A stretch of 64,000 nucleotides of DNA from Levilactobacillus fuyuanensis (GCF_003946395.1 NZ_RHNZ01000016.1:1-64000), one strand, 5' to 3'. Shown: positions 24,239 to 34,030, numbered from the stretch's first letter. Made by a program: numbers and translations. Notes: generated from the sequence alone by a model not told the origin.

Positions 24239-25639
24239 ATGGCAATTGATTGGCAACAGTTATCTGAACAGTATCGCGAGGATTACGTCGCTGACCTGAC
24301 GACTTTAGTCGGCATCGACAGTGCACGAGATGATTCTAAAGCTACCGCAGACTACCCACTCGGGCCCGGTCCAGCGAAAGCTCTGATCGCATTTTTAGGA
24401 TTAGCTGAACGTGACGGCTTTACCGTCAAGAACCTCGATAATTTAGTTGGTTACGTTGAATTTGGTGAAGGTGACGAGACGTTGGCCATTCTGGGTCACG
24501 CCGACACCATGCCCGGTGGTAAGGGCTGGCACACCGACCCTTTCACGCTGACCAAGAAGGACGGCAACTTGTACGGCCGGGGGACCTCTGATGACAAGGG
24601 ACCTGCATTGGCTGCGTACTACGGTTTAAAGATGATGAAGGACCAAGGCATCAAGCCAACCAAGAAGATTCGGTTCATCATTGGGACCGACGAAGAGAGT
24701 GACTGGACAGGAATGCACCACTACCTCGACCTGGAACCCGCACCAACGTTAGGCTTCTCACCCGATGCTGAATTCCCACTGATCAACGGTGAAAAGGGGA
24801 ACGTGACGTTCGAAAGCCACTTTGCTGGGGCTAACGGCGGTAGCGTGACCTTACACGACTTCCAAGCCGGACTGCGGGAAAACATGGTCCCACGGGACGC
24901 CGAAGCTACGGTTGAAACGCCCGATGCCGACCAAATGATGGCCGACTTCAAGACGTTCTTGGCCGATGCTCCGGTTACTGGGACGGTTGAACAGGCTGCC
25001 GCTGGCTTGCATTTCGAAGTCATTGGGAAGGCCGCTCACGGAATGGAACCCAAGAACGGGATCAATGCTGGGACTTACCTGGCTAGCTTCCTGACGAGCT
25101 ACGACTTCGGTGGTGACGCCGATGACTTCCTGAGTCTGTTGGCCCACGAGTTGCATGACGATTCTCGGGCCCACAAGTTGGGGTTAGCCTTCACCGACGA
25201 AGTGATGGGTGACCTGACCATGAACGTCGGCATCATGACGTTTACGGCCGATAAGGGTGGCCTCATCAATACCAACTTCCGTTACCCAACCGGAATTGGC
25301 GCTGCAGAAATCTTAGTTGGGCTACAAAAGGCAACGGCCATGATGAATGTTGAAATTAAGCAAGGCCGCGAAATGGTACCACATTACGTCGATCCAAGTG
25401 ACCCAATCGTCACCACGTTGATGGATGTTTACCGGCAACAGACCGGCGACACTGACGCACAGCCAGAAGTCGTCGGTGGTGGGACTTACGGTCGTTTGAT
25501 GAAACGTGGCGTGGCCTTTGGGGCATTATTCCCCGGCACGCAAGACACGATGCACCAAGCCGACGAGTTCCAACCAGAAGATGATTTAATCAAGGCGATG
25601 TCCATTTATGGGCAGGCGACCTATGAGTTGACGAAATAG
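24239..25639 (+). CDS. pepV: dipeptidase PepV
   Basis: This 466-residue M20-family zinc dipeptidase is common in lactobacilli. Metal-site motifs are GHADTMP, GRGTSDDKGP and GTDEESDW, and the C-terminal PGTQDTMHQADE completes the site. It releases amino acids from dipeptides in the cytoplasm. AAAGGAGG lies before ATG 24239; the frame open to 24170 is an extension across the promoter. Confidence 0.93.
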   Translation: MAIDWQQLSEQYREDYVADLTTLVGIDSARDDSKATADYPLGPGPAKALIAFLGLAERDGFTVKNLDNLVGYVEFGEGDETLAILGHADTMPGGKGWHTDPFTLTKKDGNLYGRGTSDDKGPALAAYYGLKMMKDQGIKPTKKIRFIIGTDEESDWTGMHHYLDLEPAPTLGFSPDAEFPLINGEKGNVTFESHFAGANGGSVTLHDFQAGLRENMVPRDAEATVETPDADQMMADFKTFLADAPVTGTVEQAAAGLHFEVIGKAAHGMEPKNGINAGTYLASFLTSYDFGGDADDFLSLLAHELHDDSRAHKLGLAFTDEVMGDLTMNVGIMTFTADKGGLINTNFRYPTGIGAAEILVGLQKATAMMNVEIKQGREMVPHYVDPSDPIVTTLMDVYRQQTGDTDAQPEVVGGGTYGRLMKRGVAFGALFPGTQDTMHQADEFQPEDDLIKAMSIYGQATYELTK

Positions 25640-25672
25640 GGTGTGAGGAGCACCCACAAGGGAGTGGTAAAG

Positions 25673-26170
25673 ATGTCCGAACGCTACGAGCGAATTCTAG
25701 TTGGGGTGGACGGTTCCCGGCAAGCCAAACGCGCGGTTGAAAAAGCCATCGCGGTTGCTGTCAGAAACGAAGCTGATTTAATTATCGTTACTATCATGAC
25801 GGGTGGCGATTACGTTGGAATCGGCAACAATACCAAAGTCGGTTTCGGCTTTGTGGATCAAGAAGTCATGGATGAGGCCCGCCAGCGTTCGGAACAGACC
25901 GTCGACGCGTACCGCAAGCAAGCTGAGGAGGCCGGGGTCAAACATGTTGAAACGTCCGTGTTCTACGGACACCCCAACATTGACCTGGCCAAGACCTTGC
26001 CGCAGGAATACAATGCCGATCTGATCATGATTGGGGCCATTGGCTCTAACGTGGTCGAACGGATGTTGATGGGCTCCACTGCCAGTGCCGTCGTGACGAA
26101 CGCCGTTACCGACGTGCTGATTGTCCGCACCGATATGCAGAACCATTCTACCAAGTTCAAGCGTATCTAG
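25673..26170 (+). CDS. universal stress protein, UspA family
   Basis: This protein of about 165 residues has the alpha/beta UspA fold. The ATP-binding pattern GAIGSNVVERMLMGSTAS is intact, so it likely binds ATP. It follows pepV by 33 nt and may be co-transcribed. ATG 25673 is preferred over the upstream start at 25643 because GGGAGTGG precedes it. Confidence 0.88.
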   Translation: MSERYERILVGVDGSRQAKRAVEKAIAVAVRNEADLIIVTIMTGGDYVGIGNNTKVGFGFVDQEVMDEARQRSEQTVDAYRKQAEEAGVKHVETSVFYGHPNIDLAKTLPQEYNADLIMIGAIGSNVVERMLMGSTASAVVTNAVTDVLIVRTDMQNHSTKFKRI

Positions 26171-26278
26171 GATTCACAGCTGTCAACTGCGCCGGCTAAG
26201 ATAGTTGTAAGTCAAAGACGTGAGCTTGCTAGCAGGTGTTCTTAATTGTTCGAATTTTAAAATGATTAATTTTTACTG

Positions 26279-26312
26279 GAAGGCTGACTCAATTGAGTTG
26301 GCCTTCTTTTTT
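26279..26312 (+). terminator. terminator after the UspA gene
   Basis: GAAGGC with GCCTTC encloses the near-perfect palindrome TGACTCAATTGAGTTG, followed by T6. Confidence 0.85.
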
Positions 26313-26324
26313 GCCGTCTACTTA

Positions 26325-26357
26325 TTACTAATGTAATTTTCGCCGATTTTGTCGCAT
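26325..26357 (+). repeat. 33-nt short repeat, copy 1
   Basis: The segment reads TTACTAATGTAATTTTCGCC then GATTTTGTCGCAT. A near-copy lies at 33998-34030. It contains the small palindrome GCGACAAAATCGGCG-like pairing with its own 3' half. Confidence 0.55.
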
Positions 26358-26501
26358 AATTTTACTGGGCTTATGTATTTCTTAACTCTTTCTTGATTAT
26401 CGGTCTCTATAACCTATGCCGGATGATTTGCAGTGGCCACCGCCGATTAGGGTGAGTTGGTACACGGATACATAGGTCAGTTAAAATAATGCTTACTCAA
26501 A

Positions 26502-26533
26502 AAGCGGCACGTTGAAATTTCAACGTGCCGCTT
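26502..26533 (-). terminator. terminator of the PepSY-like gene
   Basis: A perfect 16-bp palindrome (AAGCGGCACGTTGAAA with its complement) is followed by TTT on the minus strand. Confidence 0.85.
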
Positions 26534-26553
26534 GTGTTTAAGCTCGTAGTCAA

Positions 26554-26880
26554 TTACAGACGGTGGATATCCAGGACACTACCAGTGTTGGCATCTGCGA
26601 CGAATTGGTATTGCACTAATTTGTCGTCTTCGTAACGCGTGATGCCGCCATAATAAACGCGTGATTTAACCGCGAATTTCTGGAAAGGTACCGCATGTTT
26701 CTCAATCCAGGCCCCTTCAATGGGGGACTCTTGGCGGAACTGGTGCTTGACCTGCTCCAAAATATTATCGGGGTTCAAGCGCGAGCCGCCACCAAAGAAG
26801 CGCGTGATGAATATGCCCATTAAGCCTCCGACTACCCCGGTAAGGCTGAGTTGATACAATTGTCCGTTTCTAGCAGTCAT
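26554..26880 (-). CDS. small membrane-anchored PepSY-like protein
   Basis: This 108-residue protein has one N-terminal hydrophobic segment (about 10-28, LSLTGVVGGLMGIFITRFF). A soluble domain ends YQFVADANTGSVLDIHRL, close to the end of PepSY domains. The family call is tentative. AGGAGG precedes ATG 26880. It stands alone with its own terminator. Confidence 0.6.
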   Translation of the reverse strand: MTARNGQLYQLSLTGVVGGLMGIFITRFFGGGSRLNPDNILEQVKHQFRQESPIEGAWIEKHAVPFQKFAVKSRVYYGGITRYEDDKLVQYQFVADANTGSVLDIHRL

Positions 26881-27161
26881 CCTACCGCCTCCTTAGCAGT
26901 TTATTTGTGGGACGTGTAAACGTTCTATCTGCCCTTAGTATAGCAATGTTTAAGAGGAAGTTCCCGTAAAAAGGTAGAAAATTTTAGAAAATAATGTTAT
27001 CGCCAGTATACGCAGAGTTTGGCGAGGTGTAAAGCTTGAAATTTTTGAAAAATAGTTGTTTAAATTGAATTGGTGATTTTAATCTGGAAGCCAAGAAACA
27101 TGGCGTTACAGGCAAAAATTCTTAATTAAATGACAAAAAGTAAGCAGATTAAGCTAAAATT

Positions 27162-27190
27162 TTGTAATCCCCCGGCCACATTGCTATAAT
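27162..27190 (+). promoter_or_regulatory. promoter of ytpP
   Basis: TTGTAA at 27162-27167, a 17-nt spacer and TGCTATAAT ending 27190 form a strong sigma-A promoter. The AT-rich gap 26881-27161 holds no gene. Confidence 0.75.
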
Positions 27191-27235
27191 GATGTTTGTG
27201 TATTTTTTAAAACTTAAATAAAGGAGTGCTTACTC

Positions 27236-27568
27236 ATGGAACAATTACCCAAAATGTCAGCCGCTGATCTGAAAGACGTCGTCAAAGACGGTAAGACCAT
27301 GTTATTCTTTTCCGCTACTTGGTGCCCGGATTGCGCCTTCATTAAGCCAGCAATGCCCGACATTGAAGCAGAATATCCCGATTTTAAGTTTATCGCGGTT
27401 GACCGCGACGAAAACATCGACTTGGCTGCCGAATTAAACGTCTTCGGTATTCCTAGTTTTATCGCCTTCTCAAATGGCGATGAAATTGGTCGATTAGTCA
27501 ACAAGGACCGCAAGACCAAGGCTGAGGTTGAAGAATTTATTAATTCATTAGCAGCCAACGCCGATTAA
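27236..27568 (+). CDS. ytpP: thioredoxin-fold protein YtpP
   Basis: This 110-residue thioredoxin-like protein has the active site WCPDC near residue 29, in FFSATWCPDC, and the cis-Pro in IPSF. It is first in a ytpP-ytpR-sftA block conserved in Firmicutes. AAAGGAGTG precedes ATG 27236. It may reduce thiols, but no partner is evident. Confidence 0.88.
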   Translation: MEQLPKMSAADLKDVVKDGKTMLFFSATWCPDCAFIKPAMPDIEAEYPDFKFIAVDRDENIDLAAELNVFGIPSFIAFSNGDEIGRLVNKDRKTKAEVEEFINSLAANAD

Positions 27569-27588
27569 ACCGTTGGAAAGGATCCCAC

Positions 27589-28239
27589 ATGTTAATTGCT
27601 AGTTATAATCCCCAAGAATTAGGGGACACTTTGATTGTTATCGTTGCTCAAGACACGCCTGAACAGGCCCACACCGTTCGTGACGGTATCGCACGGATTT
27701 ACGACGCCGCAACGGAAAAGACCTTAGGCTACAACTTCTTGGAAATTTCCAAGATTTTGCCTAATATCGGTGGCAACGGTCAAGTCATGTTGACCGTTGA
27801 CGATGTTGCCGCTTTGAATGCCGCATTGGAAGATGCTGGCTTCAACGGCGAATTGGTTGCTGACACGGAATCGAAGTTCATCGTCGGTTACGTGAAGACG
27901 GCAACGCCCCACCCAGATTCCGACCACTTGTTGGTTACGGAAACGGTCGTGGACAATGACCAATCCGTTCAAATCGTCAGTGGGTCGCCCAACATGCAAG
28001 CCGACATCAAAGTTGTCGTCGCAAAGGTTGGCGCGATGATGCCCAATGGCTTGATCATCTGGCCAGGCGCTTTACGTGGCGTTGAAAGTGACGGAATGAT
28101 CTGTTCCGGTCGTGAGTTGCGCTTAGCCAATGCGCCACAACGTCCAGGTGCCCTGATTCTTCCCGATGACTATGAAGTTGGGGAACCGTTCGACTTTGAA
28201 CGGGGTCAAACAATCTTCATGGCCCAAGAAAATGCTTAA
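27589..28239 (+). CDS. ytpR: tRNA-binding domain protein YtpR
   Basis: This 216-residue protein has an N-terminal DUF4479-like domain and a C-terminal OB-fold tRNA-binding domain, with HPDSDHLLVTETVV and GMICSGREL. The OB fold is of the kind found in PheT, MetG and Trbp111. The exact RNA partner is not known. It starts 20 nt after ytpP. Confidence 0.88.
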   Translation: MLIASYNPQELGDTLIVIVAQDTPEQAHTVRDGIARIYDAATEKTLGYNFLEISKILPNIGGNGQVMLTVDDVAALNAALEDAGFNGELVADTESKFIVGYVKTATPHPDSDHLLVTETVVDNDQSVQIVSGSPNMQADIKVVVAKVGAMMPNGLIIWPGALRGVESDGMICSGRELRLANAPQRPGALILPDDYEVGEPFDFERGQTIFMAQENA

Positions 28240-28247
28240 GAAACATT

Positions 28248-28287
28248 ACGAAAGCGGGTTTGCCCTTGTCGGCAACCTGCTTTTTTG
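28248..28287 (+). terminator. terminator after ytpR
   Basis: AAAGCGGGTTTGCC pairs with GGCAACCTGCTTT, then T. The 28288-28550 region has further small hairpins (AGTGCGCA with TGCGCT near 28347-28366, GCCGCC-type near 28486-28500) but no gene. Confidence 0.8.
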
Positions 28288-28561
28288 TGTACAATAGGGG
28301 AGATTGCCTTTAGCCAATTTGGGGAGGGTGGTCAGAAAAGGGTTTAGTGCGCAGTCAAAATGCGCTCACCGCTTCACGTTTTTTAGCGAGGCGGCTAAAA
28401 TGAGTTTTAGTGACACATACCATCAAATAAATTATAAAACTAGCTTTTAGCTAGACAAAAAATCAGGGAATGAGTTAAGCAACCGCCGACTCAGGCGGCG
28501 TCTCCTCCCAAAGTCTTGAAATTCGGCAGGTGCGGTGTGTACCCGTCAAGGAGGAAGAAAC

Positions 28562-31500
28562 ATGGAGCACTATGATGGACCAGCTTTTTACCGAAAATTT
28601 GCGGTAAAGCCAAATCCCGAACAACTAGAAGATACGACGAACGAACGCGCCCAGCGCTCCGTTAAGCAACGACAGGAACGTAACGATCGGTTGCGTCTTC
28701 GTGAGGAACGGGCGGCTAAGCGTGAGCAAGCGTCGAAACAGGATGCACCCGCTAAAACAAGAGAAACATCAGTTGCCAAGTCGATGCCTGCTTCACGACC
28801 GACGACACCATCACCGAAATCCAGTGATGATGAGAATTATCGGCCATTTCAGATGACTCCGATTCCTAAGCAGTTGCATTGGTCGCACCCGACTTCCGAG
28901 TCACGGCGGCGTTACCGGCGGTTAGTAGCGGAGTTGCATAAGGACGATAGCAGTTTTCTATTGTTTGGAACGGCTGCGGATATGGCCGAATTTGAAAGTG
29001 CGTCCGCAACTGATTCACTTGCCACGGCTGACCAAACAACCGTGTCAGTGGAACCAGACGTGTCGACTGTTGAAGCCCCGGCGTCTGAGTCGGTTACGGC
29101 GGCCGATGCTGAACCTAGCACCTTTGAAACGCCAACGGACACGGGGGATGATTCGGCAACTGTTGCTGAGGCGTCAACCGCGTCGACTGACGGTGCGGAT
29201 GACCCAACGAACAGCGATAATGAAGCCGTTGACGATGAGTCAGACGATATGACTTCTGACAGCGAAGTGATTGATGAAGTAACTTCTGAAAACACAACTT
29301 CTGAATCAATGACCATTGATAGCGAAACAACTAATCAGCAGGTTACTGACGCTGAAGAAACGGCGGATATTGTCAGCGATGATGCTGACGACACGCCGGA
29401 AGACTCGCTTGGCTCTGATAACGTCACTGATTCCGAAGCTGAGACGCTCACGAGTGAAGCGGCACCAACCGAAATCTTCTACCCAACGGCCCCAATTGCC
29501 GATGTTGAAGCGACTGCGGCGACTGAGCCTACCAGCCAGGCAACCAGTACCGCCGTCAATGGGGTAGGGGACTACCTGCCCGTGGGAACAGTCAAGACGA
29601 CGGCTACTTCGGCAACGTCCACGACGGCTTCTGACGCGCCATCGGCCAATGAGTCGTCGGCTAGTGAGGCACCAGCTGATGAAACGGCCTCAACTGACGC
29701 AAATTCAACTGAGGCAGCTCCTAACAATTCTGAAACCAACCAACCGGAAAGCGCCGCCAGCCACGCCGCAATTGTACGGTCCACGGCTCATTTAGTCGTG
29801 AGTTCAGCGGCGGGGGTTCCGGCAAGTGCTGCATCTAATAGCGCTCATCCGGCCGTGATTCCTGATGCTACGGTGGCCACGACGCCAGACAAAGCGACGA
29901 TTAAGCCCGTTGTTCAGTCAGCGACCAACGTTGCGCCTACGGATACCCAGGTGTCGACTGATTTAGGGGCACCGACCTCACAGACGACTAGTGATACTGA
30001 CAGCCGTCCTGCCGAGGTCAATCAACTCCTCGACCGGGCAACGGCAGACGATACCGCACCAACCAGTTCAGCACCACGACAAGCTAAACCCAAGGTCAAG
30101 CCATCGCGTGGTCTTGGCCACTCACTCGGCGACATCATGCAAGAAGAGGGTAACGACCAACGCAATTTAGCCTTATTTGATCGGCCTGAGACACCGGATA
30201 CGGCTCCAGATACCGAAGAGGCTGACCAAAATGAGCGTGGGTATCATTTTCCTGGGGTAGATCTGCTACCAAAGCCGGTCGTTCCCGACGAGGAAGCCCT
30301 CGACGAGTGGATCGAACACCAGGCTGAAGTTCTCGACGAAACGTTGAGTGCCTTTCATGTCGACGCGCATGTCACCGACTGGACGGTTGGGCCGACCGTC
30401 ACCCAGTTCCAGATCAGTCTGGCACTCGGGGTCAAGGTCAATAAGATTACGAACTTAAACGATGACTTGAAGCTGGCCTTGGCCGCCAAGGATATTCGAA
30501 TCGAAGCGCCAATTCCTGGGAAGAGTACGGTGGGCATTGAAATTCCCAACCTGAAGTCCCGACCAGTCATGTTGTCTGAAATCCTGAATTCACCGGCCTT
30601 CCAGAAGAGCGAGTCGCCATTAACGGTGGCCCTCGGGGTCGATTTATTTGGGCAACCACAGGTCACCGATCTGCGGAAGATGCCCCATGGTCTGATTGCT
30701 GGGGCCACCGGGTCCGGGAAGAGTGTGTTCATCAACTCCTTACTGCTCTCAATTCTCTACAAGGCCACACCGGCTCAAGTCAAGCTCCTGTTGATCGATC
30801 CGAAGGCCGTGGAAATGGCACCGTACGATGCTTTGCCACACCTGTTGTCACCCGTTATTTCCGATCCCAAGGCCGCTGCGGCAGCTCTCAAGTGGGTCGT
30901 TACCGAAATGGACCAGCGTTACGAGAAGCTGGCTGCTGCGGGCGTCCGGAACATCGAGCAGTTTAACGACCGTGCCGATGCCAACGACGAGCCATCCCTG
31001 AAGATGCCATACATTGTGATTATTATCGATGAATTGGCTGACTTGATGATGATGGCGGCTAGCGAGGTTCAGGACTACATCGTCCGCATTACACAAAAGG
31101 CCCGGGCTGCCGGGATTCATCTTCTGGTCGCCACCCAACGGCCGAGTGTCGACATTGTCACTGGGACCATCAAGAACAACATTCCAACGCGGATTGCCTT
31201 CATGGTTTCCAGTCAGATCGATTCACGGACCATTTTGGATACCGCTGGAGCCGAGAATCTGTTGGGTCGCGGGGACATGCTGTACCTGGGCAACGGGGCC
31301 AGTCAACCCATGCGGTTGCAGGGGGCCTTCGTTGAGTCCGAGGTCGATGCCATCACCGATTTTGTTCGGACGCAGGGTAAGCCACATTATGCCTTTGAGC
31401 CGAAGGGCTTACTGCAACGCGAGACGGCCGAAGAGAATCAGGACGACTTATTGCCAAAGGTCTTAGAGTACATTGCTCAGGAGAAGACCGTGTCGACGTC

Positions 31501-31663
31501 GAAGTTGCAGCGGGTCTTTTCGATTGGCTATAATCGCGCCGCCAACCTGATTGACGATTTGGAACAACATCACTATGTCTCACCACAGCACGGGTCTAAG
31601 CCGCGTGAGGTCTACCTCACACCGGATGACTTGGGGAAAGATTTACCTGAGCCACACGAGTAA
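28562..31663 (+). CDS. sftA: soluble FtsK-family DNA translocase SftA
   Basis: This protein of about 1033 residues has no N-terminal membrane helices. A basic start is followed by a low-complexity, Ala/Thr/Ser/Asp/Glu-rich linker of about 380 residues (about 140-520). The FtsK motor comes next (Walker A GATGSGKS, Walker B IIIDELADLM), and then a C-terminal gamma winged-helix domain (SKLQRVFSIGYNRAANLIDDLE). Soluble motors of this kind (SftA in Bacillus) clear DNA from the septum. Its position before murC matches Bacillus. AAGGAGGAAG precedes ATG 28562. Confidence 0.92.
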   Translation: MEHYDGPAFYRKFAVKPNPEQLEDTTNERAQRSVKQRQERNDRLRLREERAAKREQASKQDAPAKTRETSVAKSMPASRPTTPSPKSSDDENYRPFQMTPIPKQLHWSHPTSESRRRYRRLVAELHKDDSSFLLFGTAADMAEFESASATDSLATADQTTVSVEPDVSTVEAPASESVTAADAEPSTFETPTDTGDDSATVAEASTASTDGADDPTNSDNEAVDDESDDMTSDSEVIDEVTSENTTSESMTIDSETTNQQVTDAEETADIVSDDADDTPEDSLGSDNVTDSEAETLTSEAAPTEIFYPTAPIADVEATAATEPTSQATSTAVNGVGDYLPVGTVKTTATSATSTTASDAPSANESSASEAPADETASTDANSTEAAPNNSETNQPESAASHAAIVRSTAHLVVSSAAGVPASAASNSAHPAVIPDATVATTPDKATIKPVVQSATNVAPTDTQVSTDLGAPTSQTTSDTDSRPAEVNQLLDRATADDTAPTSSAPRQAKPKVKPSRGLGHSLGDIMQEEGNDQRNLALFDRPETPDTAPDTEEADQNERGYHFPGVDLLPKPVVPDEEALDEWIEHQAEVLDETLSAFHVDAHVTDWTVGPTVTQFQISLALGVKVNKITNLNDDLKLALAAKDIRIEAPIPGKSTVGIEIPNLKSRPVMLSEILNSPAFQKSESPLTVALGVDLFGQPQVTDLRKMPHGLIAGATGSGKSVFINSLLLSILYKATPAQVKLLLIDPKAVEMAPYDALPHLLSPVISDPKAAAAALKWVVTEMDQRYEKLAAAGVRNIEQFNDRADANDEPSLKMPYIVIIIDELADLMMMAASEVQDYIVRITQKARAAGIHLLVATQRPSVDIVTGTIKNNIPTRIAFMVSSQIDSRTILDTAGAENLLGRGDMLYLGNGASQPMRLQGAFVESEVDAITDFVRTQGKPHYAFEPKGLLQRETAEENQDDLLPKVLEYIAQEKTVSTSKLQRVFSIGYNRAANLIDDLEQHHYVSPQHGSKPREVYLTPDDLGKDLPEPHE

Positions 31664-31742
31664 GGTGCCGCGTCTTCATTGTAAGGTGAATAGTCCTCAC
31701 TGCCCTTTAATCAGTCTCCGTCTTTTAAGGGGTGGGGGGATA

Positions 31743-31751
31743 TGCTAGAAT
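31743..31751 (+). promoter_or_regulatory. extended -10 promoter of murC
   Basis: TGCTAGAAT at 31743-31751 is an extended -10, with TTTTAA at a suitable -35 distance, 76 nt before ATG 31827. Confidence 0.5.
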
Positions 31752-31826
31752 GGAAAGAGGGTCACTCGCACGGGTTTATCAAGTCAAGTGGCTTTTACCG
31801 CACAGAGTAGAAAAGAGGATCATTTA

Positions 31827-33158
31827 ATGGATAACGCAACGGTTTATCATTTTGTCGGAATTAAAGGATCAGGGATGAGTGCCCTTGCCCTGATTTTACA
31901 TGATAAGGGATTCAAGGTTCAGGGGTCAGATATCACCCAGTACACGTTCACGCAACGTGGCTTGGAAAAGGCTGGTATCGATGTCATGGGCTTTGACGAA
32001 GCCAACATTCACGAAGGATTAACGGTGATTGCCGGGAACTCCTTCACGGATGACCATCCAGAAATCAAGAAGGCCCGCGCCATGGGCTTACCCGTTTACC
32101 GTTACCATGAATTCTTGGGTCACTTGATCGAAGGTTACACCAGCATCGGGGTTGCTGGTGCCCACGGTAAGACCAGCACGACTGGCCTGCTGTCACACGT
32201 CCTTAGTGGCGTGGCACCTACTTCATACCTGATCGGTGATGGGACTGGGAAAGGAACGCCTAACGCGCGCTTCTTCGTTTTCGAAGCCGACGAATACCGG
32301 CGTCACTTCTTGGCCACTAAGCCAGACTACGCGATCATGACCAACATCGATTTCGATCACCCCGACTATTACACGGGCATCGACGATGTATACAGTGCCT
32401 TCGAAACCTGGGCTAACCAAGTTAAGAAGGGGATCTTCGCCTGGGGTGACGATCCTGAATTGCGTAAATTAAAGACGGATGTCCCCGTTTACTACTACGG
32501 AACCAGCGACCGTGACGACTTCCAAGCCAAGAACATCAAGCGTTCAACGACTGGGTCAACCTTTGACGTTTACCATGATGGCAAGAACCTAGGGAACTTT
32601 GAAATCCACCTGTATGGTGAACATAACGTGCTGAACAGTCTGGCCGTTATCGCCGTTTCCTACTTCGAAAAGGTCGACATGGAAGAAATCAAGCACGAAT
32701 TGGCCGATTTCAAGGGTGTTAAGCGTCGGTTCACGGAACGTAAGCTTGCCGACATGACCATCATTGATGACTATGCGCACCATCCATCTGAAATTAAGGC
32801 TACGTTGGACGCTGCTCGGCAAAAGTATCCGGACAAGGAGATCATTGCAGTCTTCCAGCCCCACACCTTTAGCCGGACGATTGCTCTGATGGATGATTTC
32901 GCCAAGAGCTTGAACTTAGCCGACAAGGTCTTCTTGACCAACATCTTCAGTTCTGCTCGTGAAACGCAAGGCGCCGTCTCCAGTAAGGACTTGGCCGCTA
33001 AGATCGTTAAGGGTGGCGAAATCCTGACGGTGGACAACATGTCGCCATTATTGGACTTCCACGATGCCGTTGTCGTCTTCATGGGTGCCGGTGACGTGCA
33101 AAAGTACGAACGCTCTTACGAAGAATTGCTGAGCCACCTATCTTTAAAGAACAACTAA
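31827..33158 (+). CDS. murC: UDP-N-acetylmuramate--L-alanine ligase
   Basis: This 443-residue Mur ligase has [14 protein letters not shown] (UDP-MurNAc site) and [12 protein letters not shown] (ATP loop), with catalytic-domain motifs later ([10 protein letters not shown]). It adds L-Ala in peptidoglycan synthesis. AAAGAGG before ATG 31827 sets the start. Confidence 0.95.
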   Translation: MDNATVYHFVGIKGSGMSALALILHDKGFKVQGSDITQYTFTQRGLEKAGIDVMGFDEANIHEGLTVIAGNSFTDDHPEIKKARAMGLPVYRYHEFLGHLIEGYTSIGVAGAHGKTSTTGLLSHVLSGVAPTSYLIGDGTGKGTPNARFFVFEADEYRRHFLATKPDYAIMTNIDFDHPDYYTGIDDVYSAFETWANQVKKGIFAWGDDPELRKLKTDVPVYYYGTSDRDDFQAKNIKRSTTGSTFDVYHDGKNLGNFEIHLYGEHNVLNSLAVIAVSYFEKVDMEEIKHELADFKGVKRRFTERKLADMTIIDDYAHHPSEIKATLDAARQKYPDKEIIAVFQPHTFSRTIALMDDFAKSLNLADKVFLTNIFSSARETQGAVSSKDLAAKIVKGGEILTVDNMSPLLDFHDAVVVFMGAGDVQKYERSYEELLSHLSLKNN

Positions 33159-33175
33159 ATTAAATTATTTATCGT

Positions 33176-33210
33176 TGAGGTATCCGCCGGTCTGGTGGGT
33201 GCCTCTTTTC
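33176..33210 (+). terminator. terminator of murC
   Basis: GAGG...CCGCC pairs with GGTGGG...CCTC in a stem interrupted near the loop, with a short T run at 33205-33208. Confidence 0.6.
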
Positions 33211-33249
33211 GTCCAGTGGTGATGGTAGTTATGATGGCGCTGGCGTATC

Positions 33250-33359
33250 GCCTGCGGTTGCCAGAGGGGGACCGGCCCCAAAGCCGAAGTGCAGTCTTTG
33301 ACCTCGTCTTGAAGCCACGAAGCCCATAGCTGGAGCCATCCTGGCCTCCTCCGACTTAC
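33250..33359 (-). repeat. structured repeat element E3 (internal arm missing)
   Basis: On the minus strand this copy opens CGTAAGTCGGAGGAGGCC and closes AACCGCAGGCG. It keeps the T-loop-like GGCTTCAAGACGAG and GGTCCCC but lacks the whole TTA hairpin and the segment just after it. It is about 110 nt instead of 185, and lies inverted to E4. Confidence 0.75.
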
Positions 33360-33583
33360 GTGTGATTGTTGGCTATCATGTGGGTGGTCCAAAAGATAGA
33401 CCGATACGACTGAAATCAACGAGAAATTGGTTGGCTTGGTTCTAATTTCCTGAGAATTGAATGCTCCAAAATATCTGTTAAGTCTGATATAACAACGATA
33501 TTAGCCAAAAATGTTTATCAATCTGTCAGAAAATTTTAGATTGTGCAAGGTTTTAGAACAGTACCGTGGTAGAACATAATCAG

Positions 33584-33734
33584 AGTCGGAGGAGGGCAGA
33601 AATGTAGCCTGTTTACAGCACGGGCGATTTTGGAGACTCGTGGTCTTCGAGGCTTCAAATCGAGCGAGAAGACTGGTGGTTTTCCAGCCTGAAGCGTCCC
33701 CACAGCAGGCGGAATCTCTGACAGCCGGAGCGCG
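33584..33734 (+). repeat. structured repeat element E4 (TTA hairpin missing)
   Basis: It opens AGTCGGAGGAGGGCAG and closes GACAGCCGGAGCGCG. It has the T-loop-like GAGGCTTCAAATCGAGC and the constant CGTCCCCACAGCAGGCGGAAT but lacks the TTA hairpin. The full stretch 33159-34411 contains no protein gene. Confidence 0.75.
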
Positions 33735-33770
33735 ATCTGCGATCAATTTGTACTAATGTCTATGATTATC

Positions 33771-33903
33771 TTTCAAATTGTAGCCGTTCATGGTACTATT
33801 AGGAACGTAGATGTGTACCCATGGTCGGGTACATTCGAAAATCCTGGCAATTCGCGTTGTTGGGTAATGGCTCTCGGATTGCAAAATCCGGGAGTTTTTT
33901 TTC
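33771..33903 (+). ncRNA. candidate small RNA with its own promoter and terminator
   Basis: TTTCAA, a 17-nt spacer and TGGTACTAT (extended -10 ending 33799) precede about 95 nt with no reading frame. A strong terminator follows: CTCGGATT with AATCCGGGAG, loop GCAA, then eight T ending near 33902. An inner hairpin GTACCC with GGGTAC lies near 33815-33830. It resembles no class I know. It could also be an attenuated leader of a lost gene. Confidence 0.5.
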
Positions 33904-33997
33904 GCTCAAAATTTTGGGTGCCAATTGACTGTATGATAGGCGGGAAGGGGTATGGTGGTGTGTAGGTACGAGCTCGACCATAATTAGCCCTATACTA

Positions 33998-34030
33998 GTA
34001 CTAATGTAATTTTTGGCGATTTAGTCGCAT
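33998..34030 (+). repeat. 33-nt short repeat, copy 2
   Basis: It reads GTACTAATGTAATTTTTGGC then GATTTAGTCGCAT, matching 26325-26357 in 28 or more of 33 positions. The following 34031-34394 shows no convincing gene. Confidence 0.55.
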
